Below, piece after piece: positions 10,926-22,134 of a stretch of 64,000 bases of DNA. The position numbers and the translations under genes were made by a program. How positions within the stretch are numbered: position 1 is the first letter of the stretch; each line of letters starts with the position of its first letter. The notes below the pieces were generated by a model, which saw only the letters and a program-made list of their open reading frames with translations, did no database searches and was not told the DNA's origin. The DNA comes from Malaya genurostris. Taxonomy: Eukaryota > Arthropoda > Insecta > Diptera > Culicidae. The stretch spans positions 15,655,631 to 15,719,630 of the forward strand of contig NC_080571.1 of assembly GCF_030247185.1 (NCBI RefSeq). Direction: 5' to 3'.

Positions 10926-11478
10926 GCGAAATTCGCTAAACTGAATAGTTCGAAAAATTATATTCAGCGGATTTTCAGCGCAAAACTGTTATTTTGGTCG
11001 AATTTAGTCTTACACCACCGTTTCCAAAGTGTATTAGAATGATATGAAGATAATCTGTACGATCCACAAAACTGCTCTGAGCAATATTCAATCGACATCT
11101 ACAAAAGCATGATTAAACAGGAAAGCTCAAGAAGAATGAGAAGGATTTAAATGAAATGCTTAGTAAGCGGATAAAAATAACTTATAGATGACATAAAGCG
11201 AAAGTTTCGAAACATTCTACAAACAACCTCCAATAAGGTGGTGATTCAATGCATGAAATCTGAACTTAATACAAAAATAATGCCGTCTGGCAAATTAATA
11301 AGGATGTTAGTAGAAACAAAGCTCGAATGTGCACATGCCCAGCAAGCCACCGAAGTTCAGACGTAACACAAGTGAATATTTACCTCACAGCACACTTTGA
11401 TTGGTTAATAAATCGTAAAACATCGACAGCAGAAAATATACAGCCTACTGTGACTCTCACGCGGACACCCCTTCCTAA
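10926..11478. other. Probable Kir 3' UTR and flank
   Basis: No frame of interest. On the minus strand this lies directly downstream of the Kir stop codon and so should contain its 3' UTR. I did not find a convincing AATAAA on that strand close to the stop. Confidence 0.35.
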
Positions 11479-13198
11479 TCAGCACAGCGAGTCCATGGAT
11501 GGTTCCTTGACGGAAAGCATGCGGGAGTTCCGTTGCTTCTGTGCCGTCGAAGGAGACCCCTCGGAGATAACGGTAACAACACCCGTGAGCTCACCAATAT
11601 CAAGAGAAGCTCCTCCAGGGCCGCCACCGCCGCCAACACCACCGCCACCATTAACTTCCGGAACAACCGTTTGCAGGTGTTGGGTAGCGTTCAAATTCAA
11701 ATGCAAAAAACCGTTTTGCCGCTTCGACTGCGGCGGCGGCTTGTTGGAAGATCGTGCCGTCGCCGATCCGTTATCCGAAGAGGACGAAGTGTCCGATTCG
11801 TCACTCGATGAACTGGGTGCTGTTGATAATTGACGCGGGAAAACAATAAACAAACAAACAAACAGTCAGACGAACAGTCTCGAGACGACGGTAGAACGTA
11901 AAAAACAACCTCACCTACACCATTCTGCTTTTTGAGTTCTTTCTTAACGATACTCAACTGCCGGGCACTGCACAGTGGCGTATCCACCTCGTAGGTATTG
12001 TTGAACATCGTGTAATCAACCTTTTAATTGAAAATGAAAAAAATCGATTAATAGCTCAGTTAATGAGTGACCTACGTGAAACATCGAATTTGTGTCAGCC
12101 GGAACTCGTGAGAAAATGCGTGAATGCTACGGAGATACGCATGCGCGTTCCTAGTTGATTCATTCATCGCAGCAGTCCATGCATTAAACTGCCCATACAT
12201 ACCTCATATTCTCCGGTATCTCGTTTGAATGTAACCACCGACTCGAAACGATGACCCCACAGAATTTCCGATGGTAAGTAACTGCTTCGAGCCTGAGTTG
12301 TCATTCCAGTCGATTCGACTACTCCCTCTGGAAAATACTGAAATGTTTGAATGAATTCTACAATCGCCAAATCGTCCACTTTACCAAGCATTACGACAAT
12401 TTCAAACCGTTCCCGGAGTACATCCTGCGCGGAAAGATTGTACAGTGGACTACTTTTGTCGATTTTATGCACGACAATCGACGGCCATATAAACATAAGC
12501 CGGTCGTCTCCGCCGTCGCAGCTAACCTCTAAATTTTGCTGGAAAAATGGCAGTAACTCTCCTTCCTTGGTGATCTATTGAATCAATTGAAATACTAAGT
12601 TTTTTTTAACAAATTTAACCGACTCCCAGAGCTCACCTTCCTTCGGATGATTTGCGCCGTCACGTGCGCCTCGATGATGTGACTCTTGCGCATATCACCC
12701 ACTCGGAACATCAAACACGGTACCCCGTCCCGGTGGCAGATGACGGCATTACGTGAAAATAGCAACGTCTGGGCTCGCTTTTTCGGGCGGGAAAGTTTCG
12801 CGAATACAATTCCCACCATAAATGCTTGTATAAATACACCGGTTATGCTTTGCAGTGCCACGATGAACACCGCTTCCGGGCATTCCTCCGTTACGTATCG
12901 ATTCCCGTAACCGATGGTGGATTGAGTTTCCAACGAGAACAGGAATGCAGAAGTGAATCCATAGATTGAGGTCACACACGGATGGTGTTGGGAATCTGTA
13001 AAAAAAATGAAAAATAACCCAACGCAAATAATAATAACGGAAACACAAACCTCCAATGGCATAGGCAGCGACATCGCCGTGGCTGTACCCGATCAGATAC
13101 CAAATCGTACCGAATCCCAGCCACGATAGGATGAAGCTGAGAGCAAATACCAACAGCGTCCAACGCCACTGAATGTCGACCAGTGTGGTGAAAATATC
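11479..13198 (-). CDS. Kir: Inward-rectifier K+ channel, last five exons
   Basis: Kir (Irk) channels are tetrameric plasma-membrane K+ channels with two membrane spans and a cytoplasmic Ig-like domain. Exons on the minus strand: 13198-13051, 12995-12637, 12574-12203, 12020-11915, 11819-11479. Introns of 55, 62, 182 and 95 bp all have GT/AG ends and matching phases. The first exon here encodes DIFTTLVDIQWRW and TM1 (TLLVFALSFILSWLGF). The second holds the pore helix and filter (ETQSTIGYG), TM2 and the RPKKRAQT gate-proximal motif. The third and fourth encode the cytoplasmic domain (EGELLPFF, DRLMFIWP, WGHRFE, EYEVDYTMFNNTYEV). The last exon is a low-complexity tail rich in Ser/Asp and Gly ending EPSMDSLC. 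The upstream exon is at 49,498-49,612. Together they give 479 residues, without the N-terminal exon(s). Which mosquito Kir paralogue this is cannot be settled here. Confidence 0.93.
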
Positions 13199-13362
13199 CT
13201 GCAAGTAGGCAAATCAGAGACGGTGATTAAAATTAAGCGCAGGCGCTAGCAAGAAATCAACAGACAGTCGCAGTAGGCGTATTACTTTGTCGTACTAGAA
13301 TTGAGGTATGAGTCCACATGTTAGGATTGTGTCATCAACAAACAGATACCATTTCGATGCAT

Positions 13363-13554
13363 TTAAATGTTCTTTATTGCACTGGCAATTTTCATATCAA
13401 ATTCAAATATCGGCTTTGGTGGTGATTTAGTAACTGGAGGAAGCGTAACAATTGGTATCTTCTTGGTCGCTATTGTTTTAATCTTCAGTGTGGGAAATGC
13501 TTCCCCTACAGTAATCAGACCCAGTAAAACGCAAAATAAAGCCAACAGCTTCAT
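13363..13554 (-). CDS. Small secreted cationic peptide, copy 1
   Basis: 63-residue single-exon frame. Residues 1-19 form a clear signal peptide (MKLLALFCVLLGLITVGEA) with probable cleavage before FPTL. The mature part is about 44 residues, has no cysteine, and is rich in Lys, Pro and Ile with a net charge near +6. A TATA-like TTATAAAA lies about 80 bp upstream (13,631-13,638), and an ATAGAACGTGG block follows at the expected start-site distance. AATAAA overlaps the last codons before the stop. A paralogue with the same leader and promoter lies at 34,205-34,372. The gene sits inside the large Kir intron on the same strand. I do not recognise the family. A secreted effector such as an antimicrobial or salivary peptide is an inference from size, charge and leader only. 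Confidence 0.75.
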   Translation of the reverse strand: MKLLALFCVLLGLITVGEAFPTLKIKTIATKKIPIVTLPPVTKSPPKPIFEFDMKIASAIKNI

Positions 13555-13630
13555 TGTCTTTTGTCTTGCAATGACTTTTAATGCTCAAAGTTTACCACGT
13601 TCTATAGTTGCCCAAACACGTTTGCTCCCG

Positions 13631-13638
13631 TTTTATAA
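13631..13638 (-). promoter_or_regulatory. TATA box of peptide gene copy 1
   Basis: TTATAAAA on the minus strand, about 77 bp before the start codon. The same element at the same relative place precedes copy 2 (34,441-34,448), and sequence between TATA and ATG is conserved in both copies. Confidence 0.6.
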
Positions 13639-13799
13639 CCGACTATTTACAACGGGACTTGAAAGTCGACTCCTACGTAAAAACGTTAAACATCTGAACC
13701 AATTCACTCAGTTCTGCTTGTTGAAACAAGTGCGTAAATTGGCTACCAAAATATTTGTGTTTCGTATACAATTTGAGTGATATTTACCGTATCTCACGC

Positions 13800-15172
13800 C
13801 GATTTTGAATTATCGACAAATAATAAGAAATAGTCACAGCTTAAAATTATTGACCAAAGGAGCCCCGATTGCAAGAATTATTTTAATTCACCTATAGGGG
13901 ATTAAATATAAATGTATATTTACAGAACTACCTTCATGGTTTAGAATAAACCCAAACCTCCGAATTACGAATTTTTCCTTACCTCCTTTTGCGTAACTCT
14001 TTGTACGAACCAAATCCCAAATAACGAAAATACTCCATAAAAAATAGGTTTTGCCATAAAATGAAAACGATTTCCGGCTATTTTTAGAACGGGTTTGAAG
14101 AGTAGATTTCGGGAAACGAAGTTTGAGGTATTTTAAGCATAATCATCTGCTCCAATTAATTTATATCCAGAATTTTCCTTTAATCAGTGAACGTTTCAAA
14201 TTTAAAAAAAAATACGAGCTTGGACAGTTTACTCTCACCCCTTGTCTTGTTTAATATATCTTGGTGATTTGAAACTGATTTGATTGGTCTGTTAGTATGT
14301 TTTTTGTAGATCCGAGTAAAGTCGTACATCAAAATGAGAGCAAATTGAAATCATATTATGATATCGACATCAAATTGAATTCTTAATTTGATTTCACTTA
14401 ATAAATTGATTACCTGGTAACAAATTATGTTTTCGTTTTGCTCTACTACTTATGATGTTTTAAAACAAGATATGGTAGCATATAACTTGTTTGACATGCT
14501 AAGCTAAATCTGATTTAATCCATCTAGTACTGTAATGATACTTTTTCTCATTTATATGGACGTGAGAAATTATTGTTAGTTTTAATTCGAACCTTTTTTA
14601 TCACACACCACAAATGACATCATACAGAACAAATGAAAATTACACATGACGCAAACAAGACTGTTCTTGTATAAAGACCAAATATTACTCATATTGATCA
14701 ACTGATTCATTTCTACGATGCACAAAGAAATGAGAGGTGGTGGTTCATCTTACGCGGTGTTACCCAATAAAACATTCAGATTCGTCATTTAGATATAAAT
14801 TTGAGAAACTCGGTTAAGCCATTCAAGAGAAACCCTGTATTTTCGAAACCAGGAGTCTTTTTCAGTAGACTATGGGATCATAGGACTTTTCATCTGAATA
14901 ACAGATGAGTTATCCAATAATACCAAATTGAAAAAATAATAAATCTTTCAATTACACTCAACTATGAGCTATACTAAAAATATATTGAAATTTGTGTCAA
15001 GAAAATACATTCTTAACAAAGGGTATTTTACAAATCCGTATTTAGGAAAAAGAAAAGTATCGTCACAAATTGTAGAACAGGTTCTATGATAATAATCAAA
15101 GTACTACTTTTATATTCACTTAAAACATATTAAATAATATTAACACAAACACATACAAGTGATAAAACAAAC
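13800..15172. other. Kir intron sequence, no gene seen
   Basis: AT-rich. A segment at about 13,948 (ACCCAAACCTCCGAATTACG) resembles the terminal repeat of the MITE at 38,017-38,229, so a diverged relative may start here. I see nothing else I can support. Confidence 0.35.
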
Positions 15173-15326
15173 CTCATTAACATAGTTTTCTGAAGAATTA
15201 ATACTTGAATATGACAAACGATTACAGTTGTCATCTGAGGACTGCTCACTTAAATAATTAAACGAATCATTATTTTCGTTGATTAGTTGAGCTAGAAAAT
15301 TCGATAGATTTTCGATGGGAACTAAC
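15173..15326 (-). pseudogene. 3' half of a split decayed reading frame
   Basis: On the minus strand this reads LVPIENLSNFLAQLINENN followed by an S/D/E/N-rich stretch ending SSINSSENYVNE, then a GT splice-donor-like GAG|GTTTGT. Together with 27,805-27,985 it forms one frame if the retrotransposon insertion and one copy of the 14-bp duplication are ignored. A TAG falls at the join and a frameshift lies in the other half, so it is not functional. I do not recognise the protein; it could be a host exon or the N-terminal region of an old transposon protein. Confidence 0.4.
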
Positions 15327-15340
15327 TACAGCATGCTCTT
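15327..15340. repeat. Left 14-bp target-site duplication
   Basis: TACAGCATGCTCTT, repeated exactly at 27,791-27,804. It flanks the pair of I-clade elements as a unit and fixes the 5' end of element A at 15,341. Confidence 0.85.
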
Positions 15341-16084
15341 CATTCCTAACGCGACCGTCGTACCGTTCGGATGCTAATTCGTGGTAGAGCAAGTGTGTAT
15401 ATAGCCGTGCTAATCCGCTTCAAGGTCAATCAAAGATTAATCTTTTGTTACTGTGAGCAGTGTACCAGACAAACACGAAACAATAGAAACAATAGAGGGA
15501 CTTCGTATCGAACACTCGTTGTCATCGGTCGCTTTGGTAGAATCTCCCCAAGTGTTTTCTGTAGAGTGCCTATTTGTGGATTGCGACCGTTTGTTACGGG
15601 TAATTTCAGTGCCAGTGTATGGGATCGGAGCTAACCCATCCCGATCTAGTGCAATTCGATCCGTTGTACGGATAAAAAGTGCATTTTTCGATACCACAAA
15701 AATCGTTGTGATAACACGTGCTTACAGCAACGAATCTCCATATTGGCTGCCAAGGTCGAGCTCTGCCTCCCGGACGGTAGCCAGCTCGGACTTAGCCTTC
15801 CAGGCGTAAACTGATAGCCATCGGCTATATTGTATATGTGCAGTGAAGACTTGTGTGATAGTGAGAGTGTGTCTGAAGATACTGCTTAGCATCTACCGCC
15901 ATCGTAAAACCAAACACGTGGTCAGTGTTCATTGGTTGCTGTGTTGAGAAGTTTTCTGCACACCAGCAGCAGGGACGATCATTTTGCTACCCTTGAAGTG
16001 ATACAAGCTAAGTATTATTATAGTATTTGTTCTCTCTTTCCTTCTCGCTAGCATATCTTTGTGAAGCGTCTCCTTCACCTTATT

Positions 16085-17449
16085 ATGAGCGAGGGTGGAG
16101 GCCTTTCCCCCTCAAATGGCAAACCCCTCATCAATATGGATGTTATAGAAGACCAAAATTATCTTCCTTCCTCTGACAATCCCCCTCGTACTCGCGTGTG
16201 GCCGATCGGTTCTGCTGGGCCTTATGTGGTATATTTCCGGTCCAAAAAAGATGAACCGCTTAATTTGATGCAAATATCGCGCGAACTGGCTAAACATTAT
16301 CCGGACGTGATTCAGATAACAAAGGTTCGAGCAAAAAAATTGAAAGTGGTCGTAAAAACCATAGAGCAGGCGAATAGGATCGCTCGCCACGATGCTTTTA
16401 CACGGAGCTATCGAGTCTACATACCAGCGCGAGAAGTAGAAATTGACGGCGTGGTCACGGAAGCGAGCCTGAATTGCGAAGACCTTCTGAAGCATGGGGT
16501 TGGTTGTTTCAGGGACCCTACACTTCAGAAGGTAAAAATATTGGACTGCAAGCAATTGAATTCAATAAAAATTGCAGAGGATAATACAAAAACATATTCT
16601 CCATCAGGCTCGTTTCGGGTGACTTTTGCTGGATCTGTCCTTCCTAACTTCATCCTTCTGGACAGAGTTCGCTTACCGGTTCGACTTTTTGTGCCGCGGG
16701 TGATGAATTGCACTAACTGCAAGCAGTTGGGCCATACAGCCACCTATTGCGGCAATAAACAGAGATGCATTAAATGTGGGGGGGACCATGTGGATGATTC
16801 CTGCGGTAAAAAAGCTGAAAAGTGCCTTTACTGTGGGGAAAATCCACATGAATTGAGTTCATGCCCCACATACAAACTGCGCGGGGAAAAATTAAAACGA
16901 TCTCTTAAAGAACGTTCCAAGCGCACCTTCGCAGAGATGCTGAAGAACGCCATGCCACCTGTCGAATCGGTAAACCTTTATGATTGTTTGCCTTCTGACG
17001 AGATTGACTCCGATGACCCTCAAGAGGGAACATCCTTTGCTATGCCTAGCGGTTCTAGGAAAAGAAAGCCAACCTCATCTCCTAAACTGCCTTGTAAAGG
17101 CCCAAGGGTGTCCTCTGTGGGGATCAACAAAGTTACAACACGGGGAAGTGCTTCACAGAAACCGAAGCAAAAGGCTCCTGGTCTGGCAAACTTAAGATCA
17201 GACCAAGAATTTCCATCACTTCCTGGTACAACAAACACCCCCAGTACCCCCAAAATTCAACTAGAGAATCAATCAAGTGCTGGACTACTGAAATTCTCTG
17301 ATATTGTGGACTGGATTTTCAGAACCTTCAATATCACTGATCCTCTTAAAAGTATGATTATGACATTTATGCCAACAGTTAGAACATTTTTGAAGCAGTT
17401 GACTGCTACATGGCCCCTCCTTTCAGTGATTGTATCCTTCGATGGCTAA
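16085..17449 (+). CDS. Retrotransposon A ORF1 (RNA-binding Gag-like)
   Basis: 454 residues from the first ATG (an upstream in-frame GTG at 16,061 is less likely). ORF1 proteins bind the element RNA and form the particle used for target-primed reverse transcription. An N-terminal domain (about 45-180) resembles an RRM-like fold region and includes the conserved block RVYIPAREVEIDGVV. From residue 209 come three zinc knuckles: CTNCKQLGHTATYC (CX2CX4HX4C), CIKCGGDHVDDSC (CX2CX3HX4C) and CLYCGENPHELSSC. A basic, Ser/Pro-rich linker follows, then a hydrophobic C-terminus. The last 8 nt overlap the ORF2 start. Compared with element B, the N-terminus is much more diverged than the zinc region. Confidence 0.88.
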   Translation: MSEGGGLSPSNGKPLINMDVIEDQNYLPSSDNPPRTRVWPIGSAGPYVVYFRSKKDEPLNLMQISRELAKHYPDVIQITKVRAKKLKVVVKTIEQANRIARHDAFTRSYRVYIPAREVEIDGVVTEASLNCEDLLKHGVGCFRDPTLQKVKILDCKQLNSIKIAEDNTKTYSPSGSFRVTFAGSVLPNFILLDRVRLPVRLFVPRVMNCTNCKQLGHTATYCGNKQRCIKCGGDHVDDSCGKKAEKCLYCGENPHELSSCPTYKLRGEKLKRSLKERSKRTFAEMLKNAMPPVESVNLYDCLPSDEIDSDDPQEGTSFAMPSGSRKRKPTSSPKLPCKGPRVSSVGINKVTTRGSASQKPKQKAPGLANLRSDQEFPSLPGTTNTPSTPKIQLENQSSAGLLKFSDIVDWIFRTFNITDPLKSMIMTFMPTVRTFLKQLTATWPLLSVIVSFDG

Positions 17450-20400
17450 CTCATCGAACGGGGTTGAGGATTCAATCACTGTCTTACAGTGGAATTGCAG
17501 AAGTATTATCCCGAAAATTGATTCCTTCAAAATTTTAATAAATAGTGTGAAATGTGACGCGTTTGCATTATGTGAAACCTGGTTGACTTCAAATATTTCC
17601 CTCAACTTCCACGATTTTAACATTATTCGCTTGGATCGAGATAACCCCTACGGAGGAGTACTTTTAGGGATCAAAAAGTGCTATTCTTTCTATCGAATTA
17701 ACCTCCCCTCGATACCAGGTATTGAAGTGGTCGCATGTCATATCACAATCAAAGGCAAGGACCTTTGCATTGCTTCCATTTACATTCCCCCAAGAGTCTC
17801 GGTTGGGTTCCAATGGCTCAGCGATATCATGCAACTCCTTCCTGCGCTGACGTTAGTTTTAGGAGACTTTAACTCTCACGGTACGGGATGGGGTTGTCTT
17901 CACGATGACAACAGATCAACCGCGATCTATGATATTTGCGATAGCTTCAATATGACTATTCTGAACACGGGAGAAATGACACGGATTCCTCCACCACCAG
18001 CAAGACCAAGTGCGCTGGATTTATCCCTTTGCTCGACCTCGTTACGACTAGATTGCAAGTGGGAGGCAATCCCTGATCCCCATGGTAGCGATCATCTACC
18101 TATCGTAATTTCAGTCGCCAGGGGATTGAGATCATTGGAGACAATCAATGTTTCGTATGACCTCACACGAAATATTGATTGGAAATGCTACGCAATCTTG
18201 ATATCTGAGAAACTAGAAACAACACAAGAACTTCCTCCGGAGGAAGAGTACACGTTTTTGGCTGGCTTGATTCTCGACTCCGCGATTCAAGCTCAGACGA
18301 AACGTGTACCCGGCGCGAAAACTAACATCCGTCCTCCCAACCCGTGGTGGGACAAAGAGTGCTCATCTCTGAACGCTGAAAGATCTCTAGCATTCAAAAA
18401 ATTCAGAAAAAACGGAACATCTGATAATTATCGGAATTACACGGCGCTAGACAAGCGAATGAAGAACTTAGTTAAAGCAAAGAAACTAGGTTATTGGCGA
18501 CGGTTTGTTGACGGATTAACAAAAGAAACATCGATGAGCACTCTTTGGAACACTGCTCGACGAATGCGTAACCAAAACACGACGAACGAAAGCGAGGAAT
18601 ATTCTAACAGCTGGATATTCGATTTCGCTAAAAAAGTATGCCCCGATTCTGTTCCGGAACAGAAGATCTCCCGCGTCGCGATATCGAATACAAACGAAAC
18701 ACCGTTTTCGATGGTAGAGCTCTCACTTGCGCTTCTGTCATGTAACAATAAAGCCCCGGGGCTAGACAGAATTAAATTCAACTTGTTGAAAAATCTGCCT
18801 GACTCTGCCAAAAGGCGCTTGTTGAATATATTCAACAAGTTCCTCGAGGGTAATATTGTCCCTCATGACTGGAGACAAGTGAGAGTTATCGCCATTCAAA
18901 AACCTGGGAAACCAGCCTCCGATCACAATTCGTATCGGCCGATTGCTATGCTCTCCTGCATCCGGAAGTTGTTTGAAAAAATGATTCTCTTTCGTTTAGA
19001 CAATTGGGTCGAGACTAATGGCTTGCTTTCAGGTACACAATTTGGTTTCCGCAAAGGCAAAGGAACGAACGATTGTCTTGCGTTGCTCTCAACAGAAATT
19101 CAAATGGCATTTGCTCGTAAAGAACAAATGGCGTCAGTTTTCCTAGACATTAAGGGGGCTTTTGACTCAGTTTCTATAAATATCCTATCTGAGAAGTTGC
19201 ATCAGCATGGTCTTTCGCCAGTTTTGAACAACTTTTTACATAATCTATTGTCTGAGAAACACATGTACTTTGCGCATGGTGATTTGTCAACAATACGATT
19301 CAGCTACATGGGTCTTCCTCAGGGCTCATGCTTAAGCCCCCTTTTATACAATTTTTACGTAAGTAATATCGATGAATGTATCAACACATCTTGCACGCTA
19401 AGACAACTTGCCGATGACAGCGTTGTGTCTATTATAGGACCCAAAGCTGCCGATCTCCAAGGACCATTGCAAGATACCCTCGACAACTTGTCGACATGGG
19501 CTCTTCAAATGGGTATCGAGTTCTCTACGGAGAAAACTGAGCTGGTTGTATTTTCGAGGAAGCGAGAACCAGCACAATTACAGCTTCAACTAGGGGGTGG
19601 AACCATAGCTCAGGTCTTCACATTTAAATATCTCGGGGTCTGGTTCGACTCAAAAGGCACCTGGGGATGTCATATTAGGTATCTGAAACAGAAATGCCAG
19701 CAGAGAATCAACTTTCTTCGTACAATAACTGGATCATGGTGGGGTGCCCACCCAGGAGACCTGATCAGGTTGTACCAAACAACGATATTGTCCGTAATGG
19801 AATACGGATGCTTCTGCTTCCGATCCGCGGCAAACACCCATTTTATCAAGCTGGAAAGAATTCAGTATCGTTGTTTGCGTATTGCCTTAGGTTGCATGCA
19901 GTCGACTCATACGATGAGTCTTGAAGTACTGGCGGGCGTCTTACCATTGAAAAACCGATTCTGGGATCTTTCATATCGATTGCTAATCCGATGCGATATC
20001 TTGAATCCAATGGTGATTGAAAACTTCGAAAGGCTTGTTGAGCTCAATTCTCAGACCCGTTTTATGTCCTTGTATTTTGATTACATGGCTCAGAATATTA
20101 ATCCTTCTTCGTTTGTTTCCAACCGTGCTCATTTCTTGGATACTTCTGATTCTACTGTGTTTTTCGACACATCCATGAGAGAAGAGATTCGTGGAATTCC
20201 AGATTACATACGCCCTCAAGTGACCCCTAATATTTTTTACAATAATTTTAGAGCAGTCGACTGTGAAAAGATGTTTTACACTGACGGATCAAATCTCAAC
20301 GGGTCCACAGGCTTCGGTATCTTCAATCAGAACATCACCGCTTCTTACAAACTCAGTGATCCGGCTTCAGTTTACGTCGCAGAATTAGCTGCTATTCAGT

Positions 20401-21122
20401 ACACCCTTGAGATCATTGAAACCTTGCCCAAAGACCATTACTTCATTGTCACGGACAGTCTAAGCTCAATAGAAGCTCTCCGGACAATGAAGCCAGGAAA
20501 GTATCCCCCATATTTCCTGGGGAAAATACGGGAACACTTGCGAACTTTATCTGAACGGTCTTATTCAATATCGTTAGTCTGGGTCCCTTCACATTGTTCC
20601 ATTCCGGGAAATGAAAAGGCAGACTCATTGGCTAAGGCGGGCGCATTAAATGGTGCAATTTACGAAAGACCAATTTGCTTCAACGAATTTTTCAGTATAT
20701 CTCGTCGAAGGACTCTCGAAAGTTGGCAAACTTCATGGAGTAATGGGGAGCTGGGACGATGGTTACACTCCATTATCCCGAAGGTATCGACGAAACCTTG
20801 GTTCAGAGGGATGAATGTGGGTCGTGATTTCATTCGTGTGATGTCCCGGCTCATGTCTAATCACCACATCTTGAATGCACACCTCCGGCGTATCGGCCTC
20901 GTGGAGAGCGGTCTCTGCATTTGCGGTAAGGGTTATCACGACATCGAACATATTGTCTGGGCATGTACCGAGTATTGTGGCGCCAGATCGCAGCTAATGG
21001 ACTCCCTTCGGGCCCGAGGTATATCACCCGGGGTTCCAGTACGAGACGTGTTGGCTCATCGAGACCTTCCCTATATGTCACTCTTATACCAGTTCATAAA
21101 AATCATCAACGTACAAGTCTGA
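17442..21122 (+). CDS. Retrotransposon A ORF2 (EN-RT-RNase H)
   Basis: 1,226 residues from the ATG inside ATGGCTAA, where the ORF1 stop overlaps. This suggests termination-reinitiation or frameshift coupling. Apurinic-type endonuclease: WNCRS near residue 15, GDFN at 141, SDH at 216. Reverse transcriptase: FLDIKGAFDSV, GLPQGS at about 624, and the catalytic box as LADD (first D at 658), a variant of the usual YADD/FADD. RNase H: YTDGS (D948), AELAAI, VTDSLSS and EKADSLAK supply the D-E-D-D set, with WVPSHCSIPGNE. A C-terminal CXC...H...C motif starts near residue 1159. All catalytic residues are present and the frame is unbroken. It has one residue fewer than copy B near FARKEQ. Confidence 0.92.
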   Translation: MANSSNGVEDSITVLQWNCRSIIPKIDSFKILINSVKCDAFALCETWLTSNISLNFHDFNIIRLDRDNPYGGVLLGIKKCYSFYRINLPSIPGIEVVACHITIKGKDLCIASIYIPPRVSVGFQWLSDIMQLLPALTLVLGDFNSHGTGWGCLHDDNRSTAIYDICDSFNMTILNTGEMTRIPPPPARPSALDLSLCSTSLRLDCKWEAIPDPHGSDHLPIVISVARGLRSLETINVSYDLTRNIDWKCYAILISEKLETTQELPPEEEYTFLAGLILDSAIQAQTKRVPGAKTNIRPPNPWWDKECSSLNAERSLAFKKFRKNGTSDNYRNYTALDKRMKNLVKAKKLGYWRRFVDGLTKETSMSTLWNTARRMRNQNTTNESEEYSNSWIFDFAKKVCPDSVPEQKISRVAISNTNETPFSMVELSLALLSCNNKAPGLDRIKFNLLKNLPDSAKRRLLNIFNKFLEGNIVPHDWRQVRVIAIQKPGKPASDHNSYRPIAMLSCIRKLFEKMILFRLDNWVETNGLLSGTQFGFRKGKGTNDCLALLSTEIQMAFARKEQMASVFLDIKGAFDSVSINILSEKLHQHGLSPVLNNFLHNLLSEKHMYFAHGDLSTIRFSYMGLPQGSCLSPLLYNFYVSNIDECINTSCTLRQLADDSVVSIIGPKAADLQGPLQDTLDNLSTWALQMGIEFSTEKTELVVFSRKREPAQLQLQLGGGTIAQVFTFKYLGVWFDSKGTWGCHIRYLKQKCQQRINFLRTITGSWWGAHPGDLIRLYQTTILSVMEYGCFCFRSAANTHFIKLERIQYRCLRIALGCMQSTHTMSLEVLAGVLPLKNRFWDLSYRLLIRCDILNPMVIENFERLVELNSQTRFMSLYFDYMAQNINPSSFVSNRAHFLDTSDSTVFFDTSMREEIRGIPDYIRPQVTPNIFYNNFRAVDCEKMFYTDGSNLNGSTGFGIFNQNITASYKLSDPASVYVAELAAIQYTLEIIETLPKDHYFIVTDSLSSIEALRTMKPGKYPPYFLGKIREHLRTLSERSYSISLVWVPSHCSIPGNEKADSLAKAGALNGAIYERPICFNEFFSISRRRTLESWQTSWSNGELGRWLHSIIPKVSTKPWFRGMNVGRDFIRVMSRLMSNHHILNAHLRRIGLVESGLCICGKGYHDIEHIVWACTEYCGARSQLMDSLRARGISPGVPVRDVLAHRDLPYMSLLYQFIKIINVQV

Positions 21123-21808
21123 TCTGTGTTCTCTCAGAAACCTTTATCCCATTCCACGTGGATGTTTAAGCCAATGAAATAAAAGCGAAACGAAATCTTG
21201 CTTTTTTGCAAAATGAGCTAGTATTCCTTAGAAAGTCTTCACTTATCCCCCGATGATATTTCAGTTCAACCTCGATCCTAACATCCGCTCGCAACTCCTC
21301 ATCCAACATATGTTCACCATCTTCTTCGGAACTAACAAGATCTTTGTGCTGACACTAATTTTGTTTTGCTCCCCCTTCTTTCGTCTCTTCACTATCTCGA
21401 CGTTAACTAATTAGATCTTTTCGCTGAGCTAAGTAATTTCACTTTCTTATCCCTTTTTCCAGCAACATTTATTTCTCCTTGTTTCACTCCTTTCAGTCGA
21501 TGATCAACGCGCGGGCCACCCGCCGGGTTCTCGCTGCCCGGGGGTGTTTCCCGCGGACCCACACGAAAGAATACGAAAACCATCGATGCGTACCAACGTC
21601 ACCAGGATAATTCAGCGTACAAGTTCCAACCGACCAGACGCTGCCGATGACTAGTTGGAGACTACATCCTTGAAATCTGATCTCGAAATCACATCAGGAA
21701 ATAGAATAAATTACTCTAATTTTAAGTAGTAAAATTAATGCCCTCGGCATCTTATAGCTTAACGCAGTGTGCCTTAATATATATTATTGAATAAAAAAAA
21801 AAAAAAAA
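21123..21808 (+). other. Retrotransposon A 3' UTR and A-tail
   Basis: Contains a pyrimidine-rich stretch, a GC-rich block near 21,505-21,565 (gcgggccacccgccgggttc) and 'ggcatctta...gcagtgtgcctt' just before the A-rich end. The same blocks occur in element B, and a detached piece lies at 39,109-39,180. Confidence 0.75.
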
Positions 21809-22134
21809 ATAGAAACAATACCGTTAGGCGATTTCAAGTGCTAGTGCAAGTCTGTAGACTTTAAATAGTGATCGAACGTTTGGAGTGGTGCCGTGACCCG
21901 GTGCTGTGTGCTTTTTTCCTCCTAGAGGTTTTTTTGCACACGGGCACAGTTACAATTCAATCAACGCGTGGCCCCAGCGGCCGAGCTTTGCTACGGAGCA
22001 CACCGATTAACCAAGGCCAGGCATTGGTGGCTATTGTTTAAGATAAGTAATATTCTCTTTTCCTATTTTATCTGTCGTTTAAATTACCTGATAGTACCCC
22101 AGATCTCTTACCCGCACGGATACAATTCCGTGTC

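Larger units (their letters stand above)
15341..21808 (+). mobile_element. I-clade non-LTR retrotransposon A, intact
   Basis: About 6.47 kb. It has a 5' UTR of roughly 740 bp, two overlapping ORFs without stops or frameshifts, a 3' UTR of about 690 bp and an A-rich tail (21,792-21,809). The layout (ORF1 with zinc knuckles; ORF2 with endonuclease, reverse transcriptase and RNase H) is that of the I clade and relatives such as mosquito I-like elements. It is followed directly by a related element B, and the two share a single target duplication. Intact ORFs suggest recent activity. Confidence 0.88.

Noticed and set aside
11327..11833. Plus-strand frames of up to 168 codons opposite the last Kir exon
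   Set aside because: Shadow of the GC-rich, low-complexity Kir C-terminal exon on the other strand.
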